From contig NZ_MLYR01000016.1 in assembly GCF_001866655.1 (NCBI RefSeq), forward strand, positions 1 through 64,000: DNA of 64,000 nt, read 5' to 3'. Position 1 is the first letter of the stretch. The number at the start of each line of letters is the position of its first letter. The stretch comes from Bacillus sp. MUM 116. Its GTDB lineage: Bacteria; Bacillota; Bacilli; Bacillales; Cytobacillaceae. The notes beneath the pieces were generated by a model, which worked only from the letters and a program-made list of their open reading frames with translations, was not told the origin of the DNA and did not search any database. A program made the position numbers and the translations under genes. Below, piece by piece: positions 47,434 through 59,131 of the stretch.

Positions 47434-48420
47434 TTAACGATCTTCTTTTTTATCACCCGACATTTTTCCAATCGATCCTCTCATATCGGTATCCGCCGAG
47501 ATATTTTTAAAATTCATATAATCCATTACACCAATATTTCCGGACTTAAGGGCTTCTGCCATAGCAAGTGGCACTTCTGCCTCAGCTTCGACCACCTTGG
47601 CCCTCATTTCCTGTACCTTTGCCTTCATTTCTTGTTCTTGTGCAACAGCCATGGCGCGTCGTTCTTCCGCTTTTGCCTGGGCTATTTTTTTATCTGCTTC
47701 TGCCTGTTCTGTTTGCAATTCTGCACCAATGTTTTTACCTACATCAACATCGGCAATGTCAATTGAAAGAATTTCAAACGCAGTACCTGCATCAAGCCCT
47801 TTTGAAAGAACTGTTTGTGAGATCAGGTCTGGTTTTTCAAGTACCTTGAAATGGCTGTCGGATGAACCGATTGTCGACACTACCCCTTCGCCGACACGAG
47901 CGATCACTGTCTCTTCACCCGCACCGCCGACAAGACGTTCAATATTGGCTCTGACAGTAATTCTTGCTTTAACCTTTACTTCTATACCATTCATCGCAAC
48001 CCCAGGGATAAAAGGTGTTTCAATTACCTTTGGATTGACACTCATTTGCACTGCCTCTAGGACATCACGTCCAGCAAGATCAATCGCTGCACAGCGCTCA
48101 AATGATAATTCAATATTAGCTCTGTGAGCGGCAATCAGCGCATTCACGACCCTATCCACGTTTCCTCCGGCAAGGTAATGACTTTCGAGCTGATTTGTTG
48201 TTACCTTTAAACCTGCTTTATGCGCTTTAATTAATGGATTAATCACCTTGCTCGGCGTTACCCTTCTAAGTCTCATTCCCACCAGTGTAAAGATGTTTAC
48301 ACGAACACCTGCGGCAAGCGCCGAAATCCATAGCATGACAGGAACAAATGATAATAAAATCCCTAAGAAAATTAACGCGACAATGACAATCGCAATGACA
48401 AAAATCGTTCCACTTGGCAT
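47434..48420 (-). CDS. floA: Flotillin-like protein FloA
   Basis: 328 residues. An N-terminal hairpin of two membrane segments (1-50), an SPFH/PHB-like domain, and a helical region rich in EAEAE and [16 protein letters not shown]. It organises lipid microdomains at the membrane. GGGGGTAG precedes the ATG. It is 18 bases after the NfeD-type gene, the usual partner pair. Confidence 0.95.
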   Translation of the reverse strand: MPSGTIFVIAIVIVALIFLGILLSFVPVMLWISALAAGVRVNIFTLVGMRLRRVTPSKVINPLIKAHKAGLKVTTNQLESHYLAGGNVDRVVNALIAAHRANIELSFERCAAIDLAGRDVLEAVQMSVNPKVIETPFIPGVAMNGIEVKVKARITVRANIERLVGGAGEETVIARVGEGVVSTIGSSDSHFKVLEKPDLISQTVLSKGLDAGTAFEILSIDIADVDVGKNIGAELQTEQAEADKKIAQAKAEERRAMAVAQEQEMKAKVQEMRAKVVEAEAEVPLAMAEALKSGNIGVMDYMNFKNISADTDMRGSIGKMSGDKKEDR

Positions 48421-48438
48421 GATTAAGCTACCCCCTAA

Positions 48439-49074
48439 TTAGTTAATTTCTCTTACAACAATACGTGCTCCCTCTACCTTAATGACTTTTATTTTTATAT
48501 TTTGATCGATAAAGCCTCCTTCGCTGACCACATCCACCCGTTCATTATTAAAAATGGCTGTTCCGGCTGGGCGTAAAATGGTTAATGCAGTCCCTTCCAT
48601 TCCTAGTAGGTCTGTCCGATTAATATTGGATACATATCCATCCTCTTTCCGTGCTGAATCAAACAGCACCATTTTATTAAAAAGGACAAGTTTTTTATCA
48701 AAAATTCTTATCATGATGAAAAAGCTTAAAATCGAAAAGAATAAAGCGATTAGTATTGATACACTCATTTGCAGAGCATTTCCGCCAGCTAAGAAAAGAC
48801 TGAAGATGAGCGCTGCCACCCCTAGTGTGCCTGCAATTGCTCCTGGTAAAAAAAATTCCAAAAATATGAGGATGATTCCGGCTACGAAAAGGGCAAAAGC
48901 ACCAATACCTGCCAGTCCCGCTAGATAATGTCCATAAAAAAAGAGCAGCAGGGCAACCACACCAATAGACCCCGGTATCCCGAATTTAGGAGAAAAAAGC
49001 TCCATGACAATACCGATGCCAGCGATGGTTAATAAAACGGTAATGACAATTGGATCCGTAAGAAAAGCAACCAA
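48439..49074 (-). CDS. yqeZ: NfeD-family membrane protein lacking the protease domain
   Basis: 211 residues: four or five membrane spans (about 8-125) and a C-terminal OB-fold NfeD domain (about 150-210). B. subtilis YqeZ is about twice as long because of an N-terminal ClpP-like serine protease domain; that part is absent here and no remnant lies upstream. The start is TTG with GGGGGG at good spacing. Paired with floA as usual. Confidence 0.85.
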   Translation of the reverse strand: MVAFLTDPIVITVLLTIAGIGIVMELFSPKFGIPGSIGVVALLLFFYGHYLAGLAGIGAFALFVAGIILIFLEFFLPGAIAGTLGVAALIFSLFLAGGNALQMSVSILIALFFSILSFFIMIRIFDKKLVLFNKMVLFDSARKEDGYVSNINRTDLLGMEGTALTILRPAGTAIFNNERVDVVSEGGFIDQNIKIKVIKVEGARIVVREIN

Positions 49075-49143
49075 CTAAAATCCCCCCTTCTTTATCTATT
49101 GCTATTATATACGTTATTAGAATGAATAGGTTTCAACCTTTAT

Positions 49144-49180
49144 AAATAAAAACCGCAGGCATTACTGCCTGCGGTTTTGA
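49144..49180 (-). terminator. Intrinsic terminator after yqeY
   Basis: AAACCGCAGGCA pairs with TGCCTGCGGTTT, followed by TTATTT on the minus strand. Confidence 0.92.
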
Positions 49181-49191
49181 TGTCAGAATAC

Positions 49192-49638
49192 TTATGAAAG
49201 GTGTTGTTGTACAAGTTTATTTACAAGTGATCCATCTGCTTTACCTTTTACCTTCGGCATAATCGCAGCCATCACTTTTCCCATATCCGCTTTTGATGTT
49301 GCACCGGTTTCAGCGATTGTTTCTTTTACAATATCCGATACTTCTTCGTCAGATAGCTGTTTTGGCATATACACTTCGACGATAGAGAGCTCCGTGCGCA
49401 ATTTATCAACAAGGTCTGCTCGACCTGCTTTATCAAATTCATGGAGGGAGTCTTTGCGTTGTTTTACTTCGCGAGAAAGTACTGTTAACTCTTGTTCTTC
49501 AGAAAGCTCATTTGAACCGAGCTTAATCGCTTCATTTTGCAATGAAGCTTTTACCATCCGAATCACACTGAGTTTGTCTTTTTCCTTGTTTTTCATTGCT
49601 TGTTTCATATCATTATTTAAACGCTCGAGAAGACTCAT
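49192..49638 (-). CDS. yqeY: GatB/YqeY domain protein
   Basis: 148 residues, all helical, with [24 protein letters not shown], the tail-like domain also found in GatB. It probably binds tRNA; exact role unknown. It follows rpsU by 15 bases as in many Firmicutes. Confidence 0.93.
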   Translation of the reverse strand: MSLLERLNNDMKQAMKNKEKDKLSVIRMVKASLQNEAIKLGSNELSEEQELTVLSREVKQRKDSLHEFDKAGRADLVDKLRTELSIVEVYMPKQLSDEEVSDIVKETIAETGATSKADMGKVMAAIMPKVKGKADGSLVNKLVQQHLS

Positions 49639-49653
49639 AAATTACACCCTCTC

Positions 49654-49827
49654 TTAGAACTTACGTTTTCTTGCTGCTTCAGACTTTTTCTTACGTCTTA
49701 CACTTGGCTTTTCGTAGAATTCGCGCTTTCTTGCCTCTTGCAAAGTACCTGTTTTTGATACAGTACGTTTGAAGCGACGAAGAGCATCTTCAAGCGATTC
49801 GTTTTTACGAACGACGGTTTTAGACAT
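49654..49827 (-). CDS. rpsU: 30S ribosomal protein S21
   Basis: 57 residues, highly basic, starting [32 protein letters not shown] precedes that ATG; the longer frame is rejected. It binds near the anti-Shine-Dalgarno in the 30S subunit. First gene of rpsU-yqeY. Confidence 0.96.
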   Translation of the reverse strand: MSKTVVRKNESLEDALRRFKRTVSKTGTLQEARKREFYEKPSVRRKKKSEAARKRKF

Positions 49828-50056
49828 TCTCTTTCCCTCCCTCCGAAACACAACACACTTACATTCAATCCATGTACCTTGCAATTATAATATAACCTTG
49901 AAACAAGGTCAATATTTATTACGATGAGTCATACAAGCTTTTTTACTTTTTTATTCATAATTTAGAAGAATTTTAATGAAGCATGTCCAATTTTTCGTTA
50001 AAAGTGGCATGTCCTAAATCAACTGGCCATACAATGAATCGAGGGGGCCAGGAGAC

Positions 50057-50983
50057 ATGCTGTATATCCTATTATTTGTTCTTTGTATTTTATTATTTAT
50101 ATTTGGAATGACCATTATTAGGTTTGGATTATTTAATTTATCTGCTGAAAAGTTGAAAACATGGCTGATTAAATTAACGAGTACACCGTTAAAAGGAATG
50201 GTAACCGGGACATTTATCACAGCCCTTCTCCAAAGCAGTTCTGCAGTAATGGTCATTACAATTGGATTGATTTCTGCGAGAATCATGACCTTTCCGCAAT
50301 CGATTGGGATTATTTTAGGGACTAATATTGGAACAACCTTTAAGACGGAGTTAATTACTTTCGATATAGATGCTATTTTAGCGCCCTTAGCTATTACTGG
50401 TGCCATTCTAATGATTCTTAAAAATCGAAAGGCGAAAAGCATTGGAATGCTCTTATTTGGAATTGCCTCAGTGTTCGCAGCAATGAAAGGTTTTGAATTA
50501 TTAGCGCACCCTTTAACATCGTTAAGTTTTATAAACAAATTCATTCTTTCAATAAATGACCATATTTTTCTTAGCTTATTAACAGGAACTATCATTACAT
50601 CAATTATTCAATCAAGTACTGCCATGACAGGGATTGCGATGGGATTTTTAACTGCTGGTCTCCTTCAGCTGGACGCCGGAATTGCGATTATGCTTGGCGC
50701 AAACATCGGGACATGTATAACTGCAGTTATTGCTTCCATTGGCGGCGGAAAAGAATCCAGGCTGGCGGCTTATGCGCATGTATGGCTGAATGTATTTGGG
50801 GTTGCACTGTTTATCCCATTTATCCCTTACCTTTCTGAACATGCAAGGGTCTTAGCAAGCCATAAAGATGTTCAATTAGCTCATATCAGCGTCATATTTA
50901 ATGTGGTTACTTCCATTCTCGTCCTGCCATTTGCAACAAAATTTGGGGAAATGATTTTATACTTACATGGAAAAAAAGCTTAA
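50057..50983 (+). CDS. yqeW: Na/Pi-cotransporter-like protein YqeW
   Basis: 308 residues with about eight membrane spans and two inverted copies of the Na/Pi cotransport motif: TALLQSSSAVMVITIG with LGTNIGTT, and SIIQSSTAMTGIAMG with LGANIGTC. The C-terminal PhoU-like domain found in longer relatives is absent. It probably moves phosphate with sodium. The ribosome site is AGGAG close to the ATG. Confidence 0.9.
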   Translation: MLYILLFVLCILLFIFGMTIIRFGLFNLSAEKLKTWLIKLTSTPLKGMVTGTFITALLQSSSAVMVITIGLISARIMTFPQSIGIILGTNIGTTFKTELITFDIDAILAPLAITGAILMILKNRKAKSIGMLLFGIASVFAAMKGFELLAHPLTSLSFINKFILSINDHIFLSLLTGTIITSIIQSSTAMTGIAMGFLTAGLLQLDAGIAIMLGANIGTCITAVIASIGGGKESRLAAYAHVWLNVFGVALFIPFIPYLSEHARVLASHKDVQLAHISVIFNVVTSILVLPFATKFGEMILYLHGKKA

Positions 50984-51009
50984 AAGACGGCATAATGCCG
51001 TCTTTCTTA
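50983..51009. terminator. Bidirectional terminator between yqeW and deoC
   Basis: AAAGACGGCA pairs with TGCCGTCTTT. It lies at the convergent ends of both genes. Confidence 0.85.
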
Positions 51010-51681
51010 ATACGAACTTATTACGGTTAATCCTTTTAAAATAGCAGCGCCTGAGCTGGCTCCAATTCTTGTCGCTCCTGCCTCAATCATCTTTAATGCA
51101 TCCTCGGTGCTTCTTACCCCGCCGGAAGCTTTTACACCAAGTTCTGGACCAACAGTTTGACGCATTAAAGAAATGTCTTCCACCGTTGCCCCGCCTGTTG
51201 AAAACCCTGTTGAGGTCTTGACAAAATCTGCTCCTGCTTTAACGGAGAGCTTGCAGGCACGAATCTTTTCTTCTTGTGTTAACAAACTTGTTTCAATAAT
51301 TACCTTTGTTAATGCCTTGCCTTTTGCAGCATCCACAACAGCCCTAATATCCCTTTCCACCAATTGGTCATTATGGTCCTTTAATGCACCAATGTTAATA
51401 ACCATATCAACTTCGCCGGCACCATGATCAATCGCATTTTTCGTTTCAAATGCTTTTGTTTCAGATGTTGCCGCTCCTAACGGAAAACCAATGACCGTAC
51501 AAACCTTAACACCGCTTCCATTTAATAAATCCTTGCATGTTTTTACCCATGTTGGATTTACACAGACGGAAAAAAATTTAAACTCCTTTGCTTCATTACA
51601 AAGGGTTTCAATTTGCTTTCTCGTCGCATCCGGTTTTAATAACGTATGATCAATCATTGAAGCAATATTGGCAGTTGTCAT
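51007..51681 (-). CDS. deoC: Deoxyribose-phosphate aldolase
   Basis: 224 residues, TIM barrel. The Schiff-base lysine is K155 in DFVKTSTGF; other family motifs are DHTLLKPD and KASGG. It splits deoxyribose 5-phosphate into glyceraldehyde 3-phosphate and acetaldehyde. AAAGGAG before MTTANIA decides the start. In B. subtilis deoC lies elsewhere with deoxynucleoside catabolism genes. Confidence 0.95.
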   Translation of the reverse strand: MTTANIASMIDHTLLKPDATRKQIETLCNEAKEFKFFSVCVNPTWVKTCKDLLNGSGVKVCTVIGFPLGAATSETKAFETKNAIDHGAGEVDMVINIGALKDHNDQLVERDIRAVVDAAKGKALTKVIIETSLLTQEEKIRACKLSVKAGADFVKTSTGFSTGGATVEDISLMRQTVGPELGVKASGGVRSTEDALKMIEAGATRIGASSGAAILKGLTVISSY

Positions 51682-51736
51682 ATATTTTCTCCTTTCACAA
51701 ATCATGTAAAGATGTTATCTTGTGGCGAAGGTAAAA

Positions 51737-51814
51737 GACTGTGTTAAATGACAATGTTGATTTTTTTAACCCTTTTGATTGGAGCGGAAATCAATAGACA
51801 AGTTTAACACAGTC
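51737..51814. mobile_element. MITE-like element, internal-deletion copy
   Basis: 78 bases with ends GACTGTGTTAAA and TTTAACACAGTC and the subterminal TGATTGGAGCGGAA of the larger copies, but no central hairpin. Flanks AGGTAAAA and ATGTAAAA match 7 of 8, consistent with an aged 8-base duplication. Confidence 0.75.
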
Positions 51815-51858
51815 ATGTAAAAAAAATCTGCTGCTGTATATAGGTTATCCCTCTCTAA

Positions 51859-51888
51859 GAAAAAAGGACCCGAAAATTGGGTCCTTAA
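51859..51888 (-). terminator. Intrinsic terminator after mtaB
   Basis: AAGGACCC pairs with GGGTCCTT, followed by TTTTCTTAG on the minus strand. Confidence 0.88.
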
Positions 51889-53255
51889 ATGGCAGCTTCT
51901 TCTTCCATAAACAATTCTTCTTTTACTGGTGTATCCCCAACAACTCGAACGAATTGACCTTCGTTATAAGGATAACCGGCTTTGGTAATTTTCACTTTTA
52001 CAATTTTACCAACCATATCTTCTGTTGCAGGAAGAACAACTTTTAAATAATTATCGGTATAGCCAACATATAATCCTGAATTTGACTCTTCCTTATATTC
52101 CTCTTCCGGAATAACTTCAAGAACATCATTTTCAAATTGAGAAGCATATTCTTTCGCAAGTTGATCGGAAAGAGTAATTAGACGATGTACCCGCTCATTT
52201 TTTACTTCTTCATCAACTTGGTCTTCCATGCGTGCAGCAGGAGTGCCTGTACGTTTAGAATAAGGGAAGACATGAAGTTCAGAGAATTTATGTTCCTTAA
52301 TAAAATTATAGGTTTCCATAAATTCTTCCTCAGTTTCACCTGGGAAACCAACGATTACGTCAGAAGTCACCGCAAGACCCGGCAGAACTTCCTTCAAGCG
52401 CTCCAATCTTTCAGCGAAAAATTCCATCGTATATTTTCGGCGCATCCGCTTCAAAACTGTATTTGACCCGGATTGAATTGGAATATGCAAGTGGCGGACA
52501 ATAATATTTGAGTGTTTAATGACTTCAATCACTTCGTCGGTAATTTGGCTTGCCTCAATCGAAGAAATCCGCAGACGTTTTAGTCCCTTCACCTTAGCTT
52601 CTAAATCGTGAAGAAGCGCTGCAAGATTATAATCCTTCATGTCTTCTCCATATCCGCCTGTATGAATACCAGTGAGCACGATTTCTTTATAACCGGCATC
52701 CACCAACTGCTGCGCTTGATGAATGACTTCCTTTGGATCACGTGATCTCATTAATCCGCGTGCCCATGGAATAATACAGAAGGTACAGAAATTATTACAG
52801 CCTTCTTGAATTTTTAATGAAGCGCGTGTTCGGTCTGTGAAGGAAGGTACATCCAGTTCCTCATATACACGACTTTTCATAATATTCCCGACACCATTGA
52901 TTGGCTGACGTTCTTTTTTAAACTGCTCAATATAATCAAGCATTTTAATCCGATCCTGTGTTCCAACCACAATATCTACCCCAGGAATGGCCATAATTTC
53001 AGCAGGGGAAGTTTGTGCATAGCATCCTGTTACACAAATAACGGCATCCGGATTTTTCCTTACAGCTCTTCTTATTACTTGCCGGCTTTTTTTATCCCCT
53101 GTGTTTGTTACCGTACATGTATTTATCACATAAACATCCGAAATCGCTTCAAAATCGACCCGTTCGTAACTTTCTTGTTTAAACAACTGCCAAATGGCCT
53201 CAGTTTCATAATGATTGACCTTACATCCAAGTGTATGAAACGCGACTGTTGCCAT
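51885..53255 (-). CDS. mtaB: tRNA methylthiotransferase MtaB
   Basis: 456 residues. The N-terminal MTTase domain has cluster ligands C11, C47 and C78; the radical SAM domain has C153, C157 and C160 (GCNNFCTFC); a TRAM domain ends the protein. It adds the methylthio group to t6A37 in tRNA. GAGGTGAG precedes the ATG. It follows rsmE by six bases. B. subtilis yqeV has the same place. Confidence 0.95.
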   Translation of the reverse strand: MATVAFHTLGCKVNHYETEAIWQLFKQESYERVDFEAISDVYVINTCTVTNTGDKKSRQVIRRAVRKNPDAVICVTGCYAQTSPAEIMAIPGVDIVVGTQDRIKMLDYIEQFKKERQPINGVGNIMKSRVYEELDVPSFTDRTRASLKIQEGCNNFCTFCIIPWARGLMRSRDPKEVIHQAQQLVDAGYKEIVLTGIHTGGYGEDMKDYNLAALLHDLEAKVKGLKRLRISSIEASQITDEVIEVIKHSNIIVRHLHIPIQSGSNTVLKRMRRKYTMEFFAERLERLKEVLPGLAVTSDVIVGFPGETEEEFMETYNFIKEHKFSELHVFPYSKRTGTPAARMEDQVDEEVKNERVHRLITLSDQLAKEYASQFENDVLEVIPEEEYKEESNSGLYVGYTDNYLKVVLPATEDMVGKIVKVKITKAGYPYNEGQFVRVVGDTPVKEELFMEEEAAI

Positions 53256-53261
53256 TAGAAC

Positions 53262-54011
53262 TCACCTCATTAATTCAAAATGATAGGAAATCGCCCCAAG
53301 TGCATATAAAGGCGCCGTTTCCGTTCGTAAAATTCGCGGACCTAATCCGCAAAGTGCAAATTCATTTTCCTTTAAAAGCCGAACCTCTTCTTCTGTTAAT
53401 CCACCTTCAGGTCCAAAAACCAATAAAAGCGATTCGCCGCTTTTCATTTTTTGAAGGGTTGAAGCGAAAATCGAAGTTTCTCCGCTCCGGCTTTCTTCCT
53501 CATATGCAGCTAATTTATAATGAAAGTTTTTGCTTTCTGCTAGTAAATTTTTAAAACTTACTGGATTTATTACTTCTGGTAAAATAGCACGATGGGATTG
53601 CTCCGCAGCTTCTTTGGCAATTTTTTGCCATCTCTCTATTTTTTTTGCTGCCTTTTTTTCTTCCCATTTCACAACTGAACGTGCAGCAGAAAAGGGCAAA
53701 AATTTATGGGCACCAAGTTCAGTTCCCTTTTGAATAATCCATTCCAGCTTGTCTCCTTTAGGCAATCCGCTGGCGATTGTGATGGAAATTGGAAGTTCCG
53801 AATGATCTTCTTTCCATTGTACAACGTCTGCAACGACTTGTTCATCGGTAATTTTTGCAATTTCACATACAGCCATTTTCCCTTGCGGGTCAACACAAAT
53901 AATTTGGTCCCCAATATGCATGCGCATGACCTTTAATATATGATGTCGATCTTCAGAACCAATCAAAAACCGATTTCCATTTGTTCGATCTTTAACAAAG
54001 TAGCGTTGCAC
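53262..54011 (-). CDS. rsmE: 16S rRNA m3U1498 methyltransferase RsmE
   Basis: 249 residues. PUA-like N-terminus and SPOUT methyltransferase domain with GLPKGDKLEWIIQKGTELG, VFGPEGGLTEEE and LGPRILRTETA at the knot. The start is a GTG (MQRYFV), which fits the B. subtilis N-terminus; a GTG three codons earlier lies inside the AGAGGGTG ribosome site. Confidence 0.95.
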   Translation of the reverse strand: MQRYFVKDRTNGNRFLIGSEDRHHILKVMRMHIGDQIICVDPQGKMAVCEIAKITDEQVVADVVQWKEDHSELPISITIASGLPKGDKLEWIIQKGTELGAHKFLPFSAARSVVKWEEKKAAKKIERWQKIAKEAAEQSHRAILPEVINPVSFKNLLAESKNFHYKLAAYEEESRSGETSIFASTLQKMKSGESLLLVFGPEGGLTEEEVRLLKENEFALCGLGPRILRTETAPLYALGAISYHFELMR

Positions 54012-54087
54012 ACGATGCACCCTCTTTAAAAAACATTTTACTCTTTATTTTACTAAAAAAATATTAATTATTAAAGTCATTAAAATA

Positions 54088-54118
54088 AAAAAAGGAGTCA
54101 GAGCCCCTTTTTTCACAC
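54088..54118 (-). terminator. Intrinsic terminator after prmA
   Basis: AAAAAAGGGG pairs with CTCCTTTTTT (one G-U) around CTCTGA, followed by T on the minus strand. Confidence 0.75.
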
Positions 54119-54119
54119 A

Positions 54120-55061
54120 TTATACCCTTTTTGCAATAAGCGCAACCCAATCTTCCATCAAAATCGTTTCTACGATATCAAAACCCGACGCAACAAGTGC
54201 ATCTTTTACTTGGTCTTTCTTTTGCTGAATGATTCCTGATGCAATAAAATATCCATCCGGTTTTAAAACCTTTGCAACGTCGTCGGTAAACCTTAAAATT
54301 ACTTCGGCTAAAATATTTGCGACAACAACATCTGCCGCGTTCTCTTCCACACCATCAAGCAAATTATTTTGCGAAATGGAGACAACTTCGTTTACCTTGT
54401 TGAGCTTGATATTTAGTTTAGCCTGGGTAACGGCTACTTCATCTAAATCATAAGCCCTGACATCAACAGCACCAAGCATGGCAGCTGCAATACTTAATAC
54501 ACCGGAGCCCGTACCGACATCAATTACCCGGTCACCGCTCTTAACGGCTCTTTCTAGCGCCTGTATGCACATAACCGTTGTTGGGTGTGTGCCTGTTCCA
54601 AATGCCATTCCAGGGTCCAATTCAATGATTAGCTCATCACTGCTGACCGGATTGTAAATTTCCCATGTTGGCACAATCGTGAATTTCTCAGAAATTTTTA
54701 CAGGATTATAATATTTCTTCCAGGCAGTTGCCCATTCCTCTTCATTCACTTCGCTGATGGTCACCTTGTTAAGACCAATATCAATATTATAAATAATTAA
54801 GTTATTAATTGAATCCTTAATGGCATCGACCGTTTCCCCTAAAAAACTATTTACAGGTAAATAGGCTTTAACAATTACCCCTTCCTCCGGGTAATCATCA
54901 GGATTAAGTTGGTAGATTTCCCCGAATTGGTCTTCCCTTTCCTTCGTTAACTCAAATGGATCCTCAATAACTACACCACTTGCTCCAGCCTCATGCAATA
55001 TATGAGAAATCGGTTCGACTGCCTCATTTGTTGTATGAATACTAATTTCAGACCATTTCAT
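54120..55061 (-). CDS. prmA: Ribosomal protein L11 methyltransferase
   Basis: 313 residues. The N-terminal substrate domain and class I SAM domain are visible, with [15 protein letters not shown] near 177-191 and NILAE as motif IV. It trimethylates L11. The ribosome site is weak (GGATTGGGG). It follows dnaJ by 17 bases, as in B. subtilis. Confidence 0.95.
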   Translation of the reverse strand: MKWSEISIHTTNEAVEPISHILHEAGASGVVIEDPFELTKEREDQFGEIYQLNPDDYPEEGVIVKAYLPVNSFLGETVDAIKDSINNLIIYNIDIGLNKVTISEVNEEEWATAWKKYYNPVKISEKFTIVPTWEIYNPVSSDELIIELDPGMAFGTGTHPTTVMCIQALERAVKSGDRVIDVGTGSGVLSIAAAMLGAVDVRAYDLDEVAVTQAKLNIKLNKVNEVVSISQNNLLDGVEENAADVVVANILAEVILRFTDDVAKVLKPDGYFIASGIIQQKKDQVKDALVASGFDIVETILMEDWVALIAKRV

Positions 55062-55078
55062 ACTACCAACCCCAATCC

Positions 55079-56203
55079 TTACTCACCTTTAAAGGCACGT
55101 TTTACTTTCGAGAAAAAGCTTTCTTCATGCTCACCAATTGGTGCATTTCCGCTTATTTCAGCAAACTCGCGAAGAAGCTGTTTTTGTTTATCATTCAGCT
55201 TAGTCGGAGTAACAATTTTGACAATAATATGCTGATCACCGACACCGTAGCCACGAACGTTTGGTACACCTTTTCCTTTTAGGCGGAACTGAGTGCCCGT
55301 TTGCGTCCCTGCTGGCACTTTTAGCTTAACCTTGCCATGCAGGGTAGGGACTTCAATTTCATCCCCTAATGTGGCTTGAACAAAGGTAATTGGCATTTCG
55401 CAATAAATGTCATCGCCATCTCTTTCAAAAAACTCATGATCACGGACATGGAAAACAACATAAAGATCTCCTGCCGGACCTCCGTTAATCCCTGCTTCTC
55501 CTTGTCCGGCCATTCTTAATTGTTGGCCATCATCGATTCCTGCAGGAATTTTCACATGGATTTTCTTCCGTTTTTTCAATTTCCCTGTTCCGCCGCAGGT
55601 AGAACACTTATGCTTTATTTCTTTCCCTGTTCCGTTACAGTAATGACAAGTTCGGCGATTCACAATCCGGCCAAATGGTGTATTCTGTTCAACATTTAAC
55701 TGACCTGATCCATGACAATGGTTACAGGTTTCCGGATTTGTACCCGGCTTTGCTCCTGAACCGTTACAAGTTTCGCATGTTTCTTCACGAGGAATTTCAA
55801 TATCCGTTTCCTTACCAAATGCTGCTTCTTCAAAAGATACTGTCATTGTATATTGAAGGTCAGCACCTTGTCTTGGTGCATTTGGATCGCGTCTGCGCGA
55901 ACCGCCGCCACCAAAAAATGTATTGAAAATATCCTCAAAGCCGCCAAAGCCGCCGAAATCAGCTCCGCCGCCGAATCCTTGATTTGGATCCGTATGACCG
56001 AATTGATCATAGTGCGCCTTTTTTTGATCATCACTTAATACTTCATAGGCTTCGGCAATTTCTTTAAATTTATCCGCTGCATCCGGCTCTTTATTAATAT
56101 CTGGATGATATTTTTTAGAGAGCTTGCGGTAAGCCTTTTTTATTTCATCCTTTGAAGCACCCTTGCTGAGCCCGAGCACCTCATAGTAATCCCGTTTACT
56201 CAT
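55079..56203 (-). CDS. dnaJ: Co-chaperone DnaJ
   Basis: 374 residues. J domain with HPD at 33-35, a Gly/Phe region, four CxxCxGxG zinc repeats ([32 protein letters not shown]) and C-terminal substrate domains. It stimulates DnaK. The ATG MSKRDYY follows GGGAGTGG; an eight-codon longer frame is rejected. A promoter at 56237-56266 and a terminator after dnaK suggest partly separate expression. Confidence 0.97.
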   Translation of the reverse strand: MSKRDYYEVLGLSKGASKDEIKKAYRKLSKKYHPDINKEPDAADKFKEIAEAYEVLSDDQKKAHYDQFGHTDPNQGFGGGADFGGFGGFEDIFNTFFGGGGSRRRDPNAPRQGADLQYTMTVSFEEAAFGKETDIEIPREETCETCNGSGAKPGTNPETCNHCHGSGQLNVEQNTPFGRIVNRRTCHYCNGTGKEIKHKCSTCGGTGKLKKRKKIHVKIPAGIDDGQQLRMAGQGEAGINGGPAGDLYVVFHVRDHEFFERDGDDIYCEMPITFVQATLGDEIEVPTLHGKVKLKVPAGTQTGTQFRLKGKGVPNVRGYGVGDQHIIVKIVTPTKLNDKQKQLLREFAEISGNAPIGEHEESFFSKVKRAFKGE

Positions 56204-56236
56204 GATTACCACTCCCGAATCATTCACATGAAGATT

Positions 56237-56266
56237 ATTCTAACACTCTTTAAAAGAATAAATCAA
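56237..56266 (-). promoter_or_regulatory. Candidate dnaJ promoter
   Basis: TTGATT (56261-56266) and TAGAAT (56237-56242), 18 bases apart on the minus strand, between the dnaK terminator and dnaJ. No CIRCE is seen here. Confidence 0.5.
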
Positions 56267-56291
56267 TAAAAATTAATTGGTTATTCACAAA

Positions 56292-56329
56292 GAAAAAGTC
56301 AAAGCCGCGAGACTTTGACTTTTTCTTTT
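56292..56329 (-). terminator. Terminator between dnaK and dnaJ
   Basis: AAAAAGTCAAAG pairs with CTTTGACTTTTT, followed by CTTTG on the minus strand. Confidence 0.82.
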
Positions 56330-56385
56330 AATCATGAACAACAATAACCCATTCGCTTAGCAGCTATGTTCTTCCGTTTTCTCTT

Positions 56386-58230
<1,845 letters not shown>

Positions 58231-58248
58231 CTATAGTATTATGTAGGC

Positions 58249-58848
58249 TTACTGATTCACCTTAACCATTGACGGGCGAATCACTCGGTCTTTTAATAAA
58301 TAGCCTTTTTGGAATTCCTCAATGATAATATTGGAACCGTAGTTTTCATTCGATTCCTGCATCACAGCCTGATGCATATGTGGATCAAATTCTTTTTCAA
58401 CTGCTTCAATTGGTTCTAAGCCTTCTTTTTTCAAAGCGTCAAGAATACCACGGTATACCATTTCCATTCCTTGAAGCAGGGACTTTGTCTGTTCATTGTC
58501 CACTTCTACTTTCATGGCTCTTTCGAAATTATCCAGTGCAGGCAATAAATCTGTAACTAGCTTTTGTGCTCTATATTTTTCGCTCGCTTCCTGATCCAAT
58601 CTGGAACGACGGCGGAAATTATCAAAATCAGCTTGAAGTCTTAGATAACGATTATCAGCTTCATCTAATTTGTTTTTCAATTCTTCTATGTCCTTTAAAA
58701 GGTCCTGAACATTTGTTTCTTCTGTGGTTTCTTCTTCAGCAAACACAGCCTCGGCTGGATTTTCCTCAGTAAGTTCCACCTTTTCATTTACTTCTTGAGC
58801 CTGTTCAGCCATTTCTTCATTGATTGTATTTTGTTTCTCGTTCGACAA
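58249..58848 (-). CDS. grpE: Nucleotide exchange factor GrpE
   Basis: 199 residues. A long acidic N-terminus and coiled coil (about 50-90), then the beta domain with [15 protein letters not shown]. It releases ADP from DnaK. A TTG start (MSNEKQN) is chosen because the GTG three codons earlier sits within the AAGGGAGGTG ribosome site. A MITE lies just upstream, 38 bases away. Confidence 0.94.
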   Translation of the reverse strand: MSNEKQNTINEEMAEQAQEVNEKVELTEENPAEAVFAEEETTEETNVQDLLKDIEELKNKLDEADNRYLRLQADFDNFRRRSRLDQEASEKYRAQKLVTDLLPALDNFERAMKVEVDNEQTKSLLQGMEMVYRGILDALKKEGLEPIEAVEKEFDPHMHQAVMQESNENYGSNIIIEEFQKGYLLKDRVIRPSMVKVNQ

Positions 58849-58886
58849 CTTACTCACCTCCCTTAAAGCATTAATTTTATTTATTA

Positions 58887-59057
58887 GGCTGCGTTAAATT
58901 TGGCTGTTGATTTCCGCTCCAGGCGCGAGCGGTCAGGGGAGCCTCCTCGTCGCTACGCTCCTGCGGGGTCTCCCCTGCCCCATACTCCCGCAGGAGTCTT
59001 CGCGCCTTCCGCTCCAATCAACATAGCTAAAAATCAACAATGACCTTTAACACAGCC
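58887..59057. mobile_element. MITE-like element, copy 2 (hrcA-grpE interval)
   Basis: 171 bases with ends GGCTGCGTTAAA and TTTAACACAGCC and the exact 8-base duplication ATTTATTA (58879-58886 and 59058-59065). The central palindrome CTCCTGCGGG (58958-58967) pairs perfectly with CCCGCAGGAG (58987-58996). Confidence 0.9.
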
Positions 59058-59088
59058 ATTTATTAAAATAGCAAATTCATGATAAGAG

Positions 59089-59112
59089 GGGCGAAATATC
59101 TTCATTTCACCC
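59089..59112 (-). other. Stem-loop just after hrcA
   Basis: GGGTGAAAT pairs with ATTTCGCCC (G-U allowed) with no U-tract. In B. subtilis the dnaK-operon transcript is processed between hrcA and grpE, so this could be the equivalent site. Confidence 0.5.
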
Positions 59113-59131
59113 TTACTCAATATTACCAGTG

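Noticed and set aside
47597-48127. 176-codon plus-strand open frame
   Set aside because: Antisense shadow of floA; Ser/Ala/Thr-rich composition reflects the reverse of Ala/Glu codons.
50014-50595. 193-codon minus-strand open frame
   Set aside because: It is antisense to the transmembrane gene yqeW, has no ribosome site, and its composition mirrors the hydrophobic codons opposite.
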